Source: Flavobacteriaceae bacterium
GTDB taxonomy: Bacteria; Bacteroidota; Bacteroidia; Flavobacteriales; Flavobacteriaceae
DNA length: 23,067 nucleotides
Assembly (NCBI GenBank): GCA_008081175.1
Contig: VMCW01000019.1
Location: 1-23,067, forward strand
Reading direction: 5' to 3'
The position numbers were made by a program, and so were the translations under genes. How positions within the stretch are numbered: the stretch's first letter is position 1; every line of letters begins with the position of its first letter. Below are positions 7,452 through 13,978 of the stretch, piece after piece. The notes beneath the pieces were generated by a model, which was not told the DNA's origin, ran no database searches, and was given only the letters and a program-made list of their open reading frames with translations.

Positions 7452-9104
7452 TTAATTCATTAATTGTTTTGCGTGGGCTCTAGCTGTTTCAGTAATCTGA
7501 TTTCCTGAAAGCATCATTGCAATTTCTTCTACCCGCGCTTGAGAATCTAGCAAGTGTAGGGAGGTCTTAGTTTGCTCACCTACTATGTGCTTTTCAACTT
7601 TAAAGTGATGTGTTCCTTTTGCAGCTACCTGAGGAAGGTGTGTAATTGTTATTACTTGAAGTTTTTTTGCCATAGCTGACATTACCTCTGCAATACTGTC
7701 CGAAATTTTGCCAGAAACTCCTGTATCTATTTCGTCAAAAATTAGCGTAGGTAATTTTTTATACCTAGAAAGAACAGCTTTTATGGCAAGCATGATTCGG
7801 GAAAGTTCCCCTCCTGAAACAACTTTTTTTAGCACTTTAAAATCACTTCCTTTATTGGCACTGAAATTGAAAGTGAGTAAGTCAGTACCGTTTGATTGAA
7901 ATTCGGAGCTTGGACTCAATTCCATTTTAAAAACAGCGTCTTGCATTCCCATCTTGGCTACCAAGTCTTTAAGCTCATTTTCTAATAATGTGGTCGCCTT
8001 ATGTCTGTTTTTGGAAAGTGTCTCAGACAGGATTTTTAGGTCTGAAGTTTTTTTGCTTATTTCTTCCTTTAATGCAGTGAGTTTATCCTCCACATTTACC
8101 GATTCTCCAAGTGTATTGCCAAGAGAATCACGGATAGATCGCAACTCGTCAACGTTTTTTACTTTGTGTTTTTGGAAAAGTGCATTCAAATGATCCTTTT
8201 GAGCGAGTAGTTCTTCCAATTTTTGAGGATTTACTTCTAAACGTTCAAAATGTTGTTTGAACTCTTCCATAAGATCTTCTAACTCTACCGTGGCAGATTG
8301 TACTCTTTCATATAAAGATTCGAATTGGCTGGACTTCTCAAATATGCCTTGACTGTAACGTCTAAGTTCTTTTAATTGATCTACAATACCCATAGTATCT
8401 GACTCCAACAATTGAATGGATGCAGCGAGCGAAGTTTGTAAATAATCTACATTACTCAAAGCATCGATCTCTTGATCCAAATCAATCTCCCAATCGGGAT
8501 CTAATTTTGTAGCTACCAGCTCTTCATATAAAAATTGTTTTAGCTCGAGTGACTCATTAGAATCTGTCTGTATCCTTGTCCAATACTCAAGTTCTTTATT
8601 CGCTTTTTTATAGGCTTCCAAAACTTTCTGATATTGTTCCAAAACTTGTTCATTACCAGCTAACGCATCTAATACTTGAAACTGATATTCGTTGCGCAAC
8701 AACGTTTGTGTATCCTGTTGAGAATGAAGGTCAATCAGTTGTAAACTGATTTCCTCTAAAACAGTCAAATTAACGGGTGTATCGTTTATAAATGCTCTGG
8801 ATTTTCCCTGAGGCAATAATTCTCTTCTCAAAACAGTTTCGGTTTCATAATCTAAATCATGAGTATCGAAAAGAGGACGTAAATCATACGAGTTGATTTC
8901 AAAAGTAGCTTCAACTATACATTTTTTGCTCGCATCTAAAAGACTAGAAAGGTCAGCTCGTTTCCCTAAAACAAGTGATAACCCACCTAAAACAATCGAT
9001 TTTCCAGCACCAGTCTCTCCAGTAATACAGGTCATACCCTGTGAAAAGTGGACCTCTAAATCCTCTATCAGTGCAAAATTTTTTATTTTTAAATGGGTCA
9101 GCAA
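7452..9104 (-). CDS. recN: DNA repair protein RecN
   Basis: SMC-like ATPase of recombinational double-strand break repair. Walker A GETGAGKS lies at residues 29-36 and a long coiled-coil arm at roughly 150-370 (rich in Glu, Leu and Lys). The ABC signature VSGGELSR is at 429-436 and Walker B TLIFDEID at 453-460, with GVSG directly after and the ITHLPQVAA switch His. The length of 550 residues is full. The start is taken as TTG at 9104, giving MLTHLKIKNFALIEDL, which fits the family N-terminus. An in-frame TAG lies 6 bases upstream and no ATG is available before the P-loop region. It lies 44 bp downstream of the DUF4835 gene, within the block on -. Confidence 0.94.
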   Translation of the reverse strand: MLTHLKIKNFALIEDLEVHFSQGMTCITGETGAGKSIVLGGLSLVLGKRADLSSLLDASKKCIVEATFEINSYDLRPLFDTHDLDYETETVLRRELLPQGKSRAFINDTPVNLTVLEEISLQLIDLHSQQDTQTLLRNEYQFQVLDALAGNEQVLEQYQKVLEAYKKANKELEYWTRIQTDSNESLELKQFLYEELVATKLDPDWEIDLDQEIDALSNVDYLQTSLAASIQLLESDTMGIVDQLKELRRYSQGIFEKSSQFESLYERVQSATVELEDLMEEFKQHFERLEVNPQKLEELLAQKDHLNALFQKHKVKNVDELRSIRDSLGNTLGESVNVEDKLTALKEEISKKTSDLKILSETLSKNRHKATTLLENELKDLVAKMGMQDAVFKMELSPSSEFQSNGTDLLTFNFSANKGSDFKVLKKVVSGGELSRIMLAIKAVLSRYKKLPTLIFDEIDTGVSGKISDSIAEVMSAMAKKLQVITITHLPQVAAKGTHHFKVEKHIVGEQTKTSLHLLDSQARVEEIAMMLSGNQITETARAHAKQLMN

Positions 9105-9148
9105 AACAATCTAATTTACAGACACTAAAGATAGTTATATTAAAAAAA

Positions 9149-10039
9149 TTAGGCTTTGATTTCTTTCCAACGAGCAGTAAAAAAAGGAGCTATTTTTTTT
9201 AAGACTTCCTCTGTTTCTTTAAAATCTACCTTTGGACCCTCTTGGAAAAGGCTTACAATTTCTTCTACCTTGGCATCAAAAAAGAGTTGAAGTAAGAAAG
9301 AATTGGGACGTCTTTGATATAAAGGTTCTAATTGATTTATAGCACTCATGATTTGCGTCTTAGCCTCCAAAGGGTTTGTTGTCATCTGATCCAACCCTTG
9401 ACGGTGGTAGGTGTATAAAGACTGACGGTACTCTCTAAAGGTATTGGAACGCAGTGCGTCTACTAACCAAAATCGGTTTCTTATTCCATCTGAAGGTCTC
9501 CATCCTTTTCCAGCACTATTTTGGGCTAAATTGACAATTTGTCTTGCACGCTCATAAAAAGGGTCTCCACCATTCAATGAAAAAGTATCTGCGTCTAATC
9601 CCAAAATCACGTATACATAAAAACTAACTAAAGAAACTAAGTTGGATTCAAAACTGGATTCATTAAAATATAAAGGCTGAAACTCTTGATAGGAAAAAAC
9701 AATATCACGATCCAAAAAATTGAGTATGGGACTGTCGTAATTTGTATCAAAAACAGGTCGTTGAGACTGAACTTGTAGAGTAGCCTCAAACTGATCATTG
9801 CTGTAACCAGAGAGGTTTATGACAAAGGAACATCTAATTTTTTCTTGACTTAAAAATTCCTCATTTGTCCATACCTGGGTGTTGATGAATTCATTTAAGG
9901 AGCGCTCAAGGGTTTTAAAAATCTGCTGATTGGTTTGATTGACCAAATCTGAATTCACAATCACTTGTGCATTGAGCTCCTGAGCAAAGAGCTGTTGATT
10001 ACAAAAAATAAGCAGTAAGAAGAGATAAATATTTTTCAT
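9149..10039 (-). CDS. DUF4835 family secreted protein
   Basis: Conserved Bacteroidota protein of unknown function. A clear signal peptide covers residues 1-19 (lysine, then a leucine-rich core, ending LFAQ), so it is exported to the periplasm or outer membrane. The mature part begins ELNAQVIVNSDLV and contains LNLSGYSNDQFEA-like and YVYVILGLDADTF-like phrases that I associate with DUF4835. No catalytic motif is visible. The length of 296 residues is normal for the family. Its ATG overlaps the coaBC TGA (ATGA at 10039-10036), suggesting coupled translation. The coaBC-DUF4835-recN order is one I recall from many flavobacterial genomes, so a conserved housekeeping role is likely, but the sequence does not say which. 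Confidence 0.83.
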   Translation of the reverse strand: MKNIYLFLLLIFCNQQLFAQELNAQVIVNSDLVNQTNQQIFKTLERSLNEFINTQVWTNEEFLSQEKIRCSFVINLSGYSNDQFEATLQVQSQRPVFDTNYDSPILNFLDRDIVFSYQEFQPLYFNESSFESNLVSLVSFYVYVILGLDADTFSLNGGDPFYERARQIVNLAQNSAGKGWRPSDGIRNRFWLVDALRSNTFREYRQSLYTYHRQGLDQMTTNPLEAKTQIMSAINQLEPLYQRRPNSFLLQLFFDAKVEEIVSLFQEGPKVDFKETEEVLKKIAPFFTARWKEIKA

Positions 10040-11238
10040 AGGGACAAGATTTGTTCAAATATTCGATAGGCACATTCCTTTTTAGTTTGGAGCGGAAAAG
10101 AGATACTTTTTTGATCCTTTCGAATGAATGAAATTTTATTGGTAGCACCAGAAAAGCCAGCACCTTTTTCATTTAGGGAGTTTAAAACGATACCGTCTAA
10201 CTTTTTATTCTTGAGTTTCTGATGTGCGTTTTCCAATTCGTTTTCTGTTTCCAAGGCAAAACCGATCAGACATTGATGCTTTTTTTGCTCTCCCATAAAA
10301 GCGAGAAGATCGGTAGTGGGTTTAAGTTTTATTGTAGGTGTATTTTGTGATTTCTTTATCTTTTGTTCAGCTACTTTTTCAGGGCGATAATCGGCAACAG
10401 CAGCAGCGGCTATTACTATGTCCACGGTATCATAAAGTGATTTAATCACTTCAAACATTTCCTCTGCTGAAACAACTCGATAAAGATTGACATTAGGAAG
10501 ACTGATTTTCTCATGAGTGGGTCCGCTTACCAAATGAACTAGGGCGCCTAAGCTTGCCGCAGCCTCAGCAAGGGCAAATCCCATTTTTCCAGAAGAATGA
10601 TTTCCAATGAATCGAACAGGATCTATGGCTTCATAGGTAGGACCTGCAGTAATTAGAACCTTTTTACCTTTTAAGGGCAACACTGGATTAAAAAAATCGA
10701 GTATGTACTCGATCAGTTGTTTGGGCTCCAACATTCTACCTTTTCCTTCTAAACCGCTTGCCAGCTCACCTTCACCCACAGGCAATACTCGATTTCCAAA
10801 AGTAGAAAGCGTATCTAAATTCTTTTGATTTGATGGATGCGCATACATGTCAAGATCCATGGCAGGCGCAATAAACACTGGACATTTGGCAGATAGATAA
10901 ACTGCTAGAAGTAAATTGTTACAACGCCCGTGAGCCATAGCTGAAAGTGTGTTTGAAGTGGCTGGAGCTATCAAAAACAAATCCGCCCAAGCCCCCAATG
11001 CTACATGGTCATTCCAAACGGGATTGTCAATATCTGTTGCAGTAAAGGAAGAAAGAACTGGATTTTTGGAAAGTGTTGATAGCGTTAATGGAGTCACAAA
11101 ATCCTTGGCTGCAGGTGTCATCACCACCTTAACCTCTGCACCATGCTTTATTAACTCACGAACTAACAAAGGTGTTTTGTAAGCGGCAATCCCTCCGGAT
11201 ATTCCCAGTAAAATCTTTTTACCGCTCAGCAAAGTCAT
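10036..11238 (-). CDS. coaBC: Bifunctional phosphopantothenoylcysteine synthetase/decarboxylase
   Basis: Makes 4'-phosphopantetheine from 4'-phosphopantothenate and cysteine. The N-terminal flavin-dependent decarboxylase (CoaC, about 1-180) has GISGGIAAYK, catalytic His78 in WNDHVALG and the APATSNT flavin-site phrase. The C-terminal synthetase (CoaB, about 187-400) has LITAGPTYEAIDPVRF, GNHSSGKMG, AAAVADYRP and NKISF. Two decarboxylase positions differ from E. coli: the PxMN Asn is Asp128 (PAMDLDMY) and the flap Cys (ACGD motif) is Ser161 (ASGL). I believe both are usual in Bacteroidota. Only 3 bp separate it from the omega-coding end of the upstream gene. Length of 400 residues and start are normal. 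Confidence 0.95.
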   Translation of the reverse strand: MTLLSGKKILLGISGGIAAYKTPLLVRELIKHGAEVKVVMTPAAKDFVTPLTLSTLSKNPVLSSFTATDIDNPVWNDHVALGAWADLFLIAPATSNTLSAMAHGRCNNLLLAVYLSAKCPVFIAPAMDLDMYAHPSNQKNLDTLSTFGNRVLPVGEGELASGLEGKGRMLEPKQLIEYILDFFNPVLPLKGKKVLITAGPTYEAIDPVRFIGNHSSGKMGFALAEAAASLGALVHLVSGPTHEKISLPNVNLYRVVSAEEMFEVIKSLYDTVDIVIAAAAVADYRPEKVAEQKIKKSQNTPTIKLKPTTDLLAFMGEQKKHQCLIGFALETENELENAHQKLKNKKLDGIVLNSLNEKGAGFSGATNKISFIRKDQKSISFPLQTKKECAYRIFEQILSL

Positions 11239-11241
11239 CGT

Positions 11242-11571
11242 TTATGCTTTGGAATCGTCTGTTTGACGAGAATAGATTTTATTATTTAACCACTCCTCTA
11301 CTGCCATAGCATGTGGCTTGGGTAAACGCTCATAAAAACGAGATACTTCTATTTGTTCTTTATTTTCAAAGATTTCTTCTAGACTATCGTTGTGTGTAGC
11401 AAACTCTTCCAGCTTTTCATGCAATTCTTTTTTGATGTCTAAATTGATCTGCTGAGAGCGCTTTGCAATGATTGAAAGCGCCTCGTAAATATTTTCTGTA
11501 GGAGCCTCAATTTCATTTCTGTTATATGTCTTTGAAGTTAATGCGGCTTTGGATTCTCTATATTTCGTCAT
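11242..11571 (-). CDS. rpoZ: DNA-directed RNA polymerase omega subunit (within the bamD ORF)
   Basis: Small RNA polymerase subunit that binds beta' and helps core assembly. Internal ATG at 11571-11569 gives a 109-residue protein, the length expected of the Bacteroidota omega subunit. It matches my recall of flavobacterial omega along its length: TYNRNEIEAPTENIYEAL, IIAKRSQQIN, KKELHEKLEEFATHNDSLEE, FENKEQIEVSRFYERLPKPH and EEWLNNKIY. In related genomes, as I recall, rpoZ lies as a separate gene directly between bamD and coaBC, exactly this position. Here nothing separates it from bamD, so a cytoplasmic omega must come from internal initiation. The sequence ahead of the ATG is purine/A-rich (AGAAATAAGAACC), compatible with Bacteroidota initiation but without a strong Shine-Dalgarno sequence. 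A single-base error upstream would restore an ordinary separate gene with a 32-base spacer. Confidence 0.85.
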   Translation of the reverse strand: MTKYRESKAALTSKTYNRNEIEAPTENIYEALSIIAKRSQQINLDIKKELHEKLEEFATHNDSLEEIFENKEQIEVSRFYERLPKPHAMAVEEWLNNKIYSRQTDDSKA

Positions 11572-12399
11572 GGTTCTTATTTCTGAAGGTGTAGTTGTAG
11601 TGTTTAATTGTAAAAGTTCTGTATTGACACGCTCTATCTTTTGATTGAGATCTTCTAAAAAGAGGGTCTCGGGATAGTAACGCAAAATAAGGTCATATTG
11701 TTGTTGAATTTCGTTTAATCGCTCTTCTTTTTTAGAAAAAACACTATTCATTGCAATTTCGTAAAGGGATAAAAACTTTATGTACAAAGATTCTTCTCTG
11801 AATTTCGTTCCCGGAAAGCCTGCAATAAAATTGTCATTGGATTTGATTGCGGCTTTATAGTCTCTTATCGTATGGTATTGTTTGGCTATTTCAAAACTCT
11901 TTTTTTCTAATTTTTCTTGAAGTTCAGCTATCATTTGATTGGCTTCTGCTGCATATTCAGAATTGGGGTAAAGATTTAAGAAGACTTGTAACTTTTCAAT
12001 GGCATTGTAGGTTTCCTCTTGATCCAGACTGAAGGTAGGTGACTGGAAATAATAACTTTTTGCAGCTTTAAAAGAAGCCTCCTGTACGCGTTCACTTTTA
12101 GGATAGGATTTTACAAAATTCTCGTATTGATAAGCTGCAAGGCTGTAACTTTTTGTTTGAAAATATGAGTCTGCAAAAAAGAAAATGATTCTTTGTGCCT
12201 GAGGTTTCCCTCTGTATTTTGGGACAATTTGCTCAAAAAGGCGATTTGCTTTTCTGTATTCACCATTGTTGTAATATACTTCTGCTTGTTTGTATTTTTC
12301 AGCAGTATCGTTGCTGTTGAGTAATTTTTGATAATCACTACAAGACACTAAGAAACTGAGCAGTAAGAAACTAACGGTAAAGACGCTTTTAAATTTCAT
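11242..12399 (-). CDS. bamD: BamD lipoprotein ORF fused in frame to RNA polymerase omega
   Basis: Residues 1-20 are a lipoprotein signal ending in the lipobox LVSC with Cys20. Residues about 30-262 carry the TPR-like helical repeats of BamD, the essential outer-membrane lipoprotein of the BAM complex (YNNGEYRKANRLFEQIV, AAYQYENFVKSYPKSE, LYPNSEYAAEA, ILRYYPETLFLEDL). BamD of this group ends at about 265-275 residues. Here no stop occurs: the frame runs through a Thr-rich joint (NTTTTP) and Met277 into a complete Bacteroidota-type omega subunit to residue 385. A TAA one frame over (11606-11604) follows a run of four T (11615-11612), so a single extra base in that run would explain the loss of the stop. 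Either a true fusion with internal initiation or a sequence error is possible. The two domain identities are firm; the fusion itself is uncertain. Confidence 0.85.
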   Translation of the reverse strand: MKFKSVFTVSFLLLSFLVSCSDYQKLLNSNDTAEKYKQAEVYYNNGEYRKANRLFEQIVPKYRGKPQAQRIIFFFADSYFQTKSYSLAAYQYENFVKSYPKSERVQEASFKAAKSYYFQSPTFSLDQEETYNAIEKLQVFLNLYPNSEYAAEANQMIAELQEKLEKKSFEIAKQYHTIRDYKAAIKSNDNFIAGFPGTKFREESLYIKFLSLYEIAMNSVFSKKEERLNEIQQQYDLILRYYPETLFLEDLNQKIERVNTELLQLNTTTTPSEIRTMTKYRESKAALTSKTYNRNEIEAPTENIYEALSIIAKRSQQINLDIKKELHEKLEEFATHNDSLEEIFENKEQIEVSRFYERLPKPHAMAVEEWLNNKIYSRQTDDSKA

Positions 12400-12403
12400 C
12401 CTG

Positions 12404-12411
12404 CAAAAATA
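12404..12411 (-). promoter_or_regulatory. Candidate -7 element upstream of bamD
   Basis: TATTTTTG on the minus strand fits TAnnTTTG exactly, in the 62-bp dapA-bamD gap and only 4 bases from the bamD ATG. The nearest TTG upstream is 14 bases away, shorter than the usual 17-23. If used, the transcript would be almost leaderless, so this is tentative. Confidence 0.3.
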
Positions 12412-12461
12412 CTAATTATAAGCGACAATGGAAATATAAAATCCAAAGAGGGTGTTAAAGT

Positions 12462-13346
12462 TTAAAGAAGGTGTAATGACTCTTCTAAAACAGTCTCTAT
12501 TCGTTTTGATAATTCTGAAGAAGCGCTTACCAGAGGAAGCCTGACTTGCTTGGTACACAAACCTGTATGCTCCATTAAAGCCTTTATTCCAACGGGGTTG
12601 CCTTCCTCAAACAATAAATGGATGAGGTCCATTAAATGATAATGCAATTCATAAGCCTTGTTAAGGTTTCCTTCTTCTACGAACTGAAACATTCTTACAA
12701 GAGGAACTGGAAGTGCATTTCCTAAAACAGAAATTGTACCTACAGCCCCAGCTAAAAGCATGGGAAGTGTCAACGCATCGTCTCCTGATATGAGCTGAAT
12801 GTGTTTTGGACAGTGCTTAATTATTTCTTGAGCTTTAGTCAAAGCGCCGCTAGCGTCTTTTATGGCAATGATATTGCTGAAATCTTCTGTAAGACGAACA
12901 AAAGTACTTACCTCTACGGAGCTCCCAGTACGAGAGGGAACATCGTAAACAATAATAGGAAGTGAACTTGCCTTTGCAATTGCTGCATAATGATGATAAA
13001 TTCCTTCCTGGGTAGGTTTATTGTAATAGGGTGAAACGGATAATATGGCCTGAAAGGGGCTTAAATCTGTTTTCTGAATTTCTTTGACAACACGAGCTGT
13101 ATTGTTCCCTCCAATCCCAATGACTAGGGGAAGTTTATTCTGATTTGCCTCTTGTACAACTCTGATGATTTGCTTTTTCTCTTCTTCAGAGAGACAAACT
13201 ACTTCTGCAGTGGTACCCATTAAAACGATGTAGTCAGCGTGACCTGTAACGATGTTCTCAACAATACCCGGAATAGCTTTGTAGTCTACAGTACCATCTT
13301 GTTGAAACGGGGTAATCATTGCTACACCTAGTCCCTTTAAATCCAT
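12462..13346 (-). CDS. dapA: 4-hydroxy-tetrahydrodipicolinate synthase
   Basis: Condenses pyruvate with aspartate semialdehyde, the first committed step to diaminopimelate and lysine. TIM-barrel aldolase with the expected residues, numbered from the TTG two codons upstream: Thr47/Thr48 in GTTAEV, Tyr136 in VYDVPSRTG with Arg141, and the Schiff-base Lys165 in IAIKDASGAL. SVSPYYNKPTQEG and LISGDDALTLP also match. I place the start at ATG 13346 (MDLKGLGVAMITPF, 294 residues) instead of the TTG at 13352. The ATG gives the canonical N-terminus and lies 7 bases after the DUF6913 stop, a normal operon spacing. Diaminopimelate made here feeds the cell wall, tying it to other envelope genes of the block. 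Confidence 0.95.
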   Translation of the reverse strand: MDLKGLGVAMITPFQQDGTVDYKAIPGIVENIVTGHADYIVLMGTTAEVVCLSEEEKKQIIRVVQEANQNKLPLVIGIGGNNTARVVKEIQKTDLSPFQAILSVSPYYNKPTQEGIYHHYAAIAKASSLPIIVYDVPSRTGSSVEVSTFVRLTEDFSNIIAIKDASGALTKAQEIIKHCPKHIQLISGDDALTLPMLLAGAVGTISVLGNALPVPLVRMFQFVEEGNLNKAYELHYHLMDLIHLLFEEGNPVGIKALMEHTGLCTKQVRLPLVSASSELSKRIETVLEESLHLL

Positions 13347-13353
13347 AATCAAC

Positions 13354-13878
13354 CTATTTTATAAAAGCTCTTAAATAATTTGTTGCTTCAGCAATAAAAA
13401 CTTCGTTGTCAAAAGGATTCACATCTAATAAAACATCATTAATGTCATGATTTGCTTTTGAAAAGCCCAATCTCAACTTGGATGTACAACAACTGCTTAT
13501 GAATTCTGGAAAAACAGATCGATCTGAAAAGAAATTGATTAAAAGATCCCATTTCTTTTCGAAAAAAGAATTCATTTCCTCGCTAAACGATCCTGAAAAA
13601 CTAATATCATTTCTAGAACAATAGATAAGCTTGAAATTGAAAGTCGAGTATTGTTCTATTTTTCTTTTACTGAATACCACAAATGTAATGTTTTGGGCTG
13701 GAATTTTAAGGGATGCTGCAATAGTTACAAATACAGACTCATCCACAAGTCGATCCAAAGGAAGAATCACTGCCATTGATTTAAAAGAACGGATGGGTTC
13801 TTTTGATCGAATGTTTGCAATTTTTAACCTCTTTTTTAGCTTGTATCTCAATACAGCATCACTAAAAAACTCAACCAT
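13354..13878 (-). CDS. DUF6913 family protein, function unknown
   Basis: Small cytosolic-looking protein of 174 residues without signal peptide or membrane segment. The basic N-terminal stretch (RYKLKKRLKIANIRSK) is followed by a mixed alpha/beta region (SMAVILPLDRLVDE, WDLLINFFSD, DVNPFDNEVFIAEATNYLRAF). I recognise no catalytic motif. By its pattern and its position directly upstream of dapA it fits the DUF6913 family that I recall in this spot in flavobacteria. Its TAG ends 7 bases before the dapA ATG, so the two are almost certainly co-transcribed. The 100-bp gap before it, after ligA, is the likely start of a transcript for DUF6913-dapA-bamD. Confidence 0.72.
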   Translation of the reverse strand: MVEFFSDAVLRYKLKKRLKIANIRSKEPIRSFKSMAVILPLDRLVDESVFVTIAASLKIPAQNITFVVFSKRKIEQYSTFNFKLIYCSRNDISFSGSFSEEMNSFFEKKWDLLINFFSDRSVFPEFISSCCTSKLRLGFSKANHDINDVLLDVNPFDNEVFIAEATNYLRAFIK

Positions 13879-13887
13879 TTACAGTAT

Positions 13888-13895
13888 CAAACTTA
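13888..13895 (-). promoter_or_regulatory. Candidate -7 element upstream of DUF6913
   Basis: TAAGTTTG on the minus strand matches TAnnTTTG exactly, 9 bases before the DUF6913 ATG in the ligA-DUF6913 gap. No TTG is found 17-23 bases upstream. The same gap holds an AT-only hairpin, TGTTATA-AA-TATAACA (13953-13968), followed on the plus strand by six T. That orientation does not serve ligA, which is read on minus. Confidence 0.25.
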
Positions 13896-13978
13896 AATAA
13901 ACAAGGAAACCCCACATAAAAATCAAACATATTGAATGATTTTATTTACAATTGTTATAAATATAACATTTTTTGAAG

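Noticed and set aside
12111..12338. Open frame of 75 codons on minus inside bamD in another frame
   Set aside because: It overlaps the well-supported BamD repeats and its Lys/Asn/Thr-rich translation matches nothing.
13953..13974. Terminator after ligA (TGTTATA-AA-TATAACA, then six T)
   Set aside because: The T run follows the stem on plus, but both flanking genes are read on minus; the stem is AT-rich with a 2-base loop.
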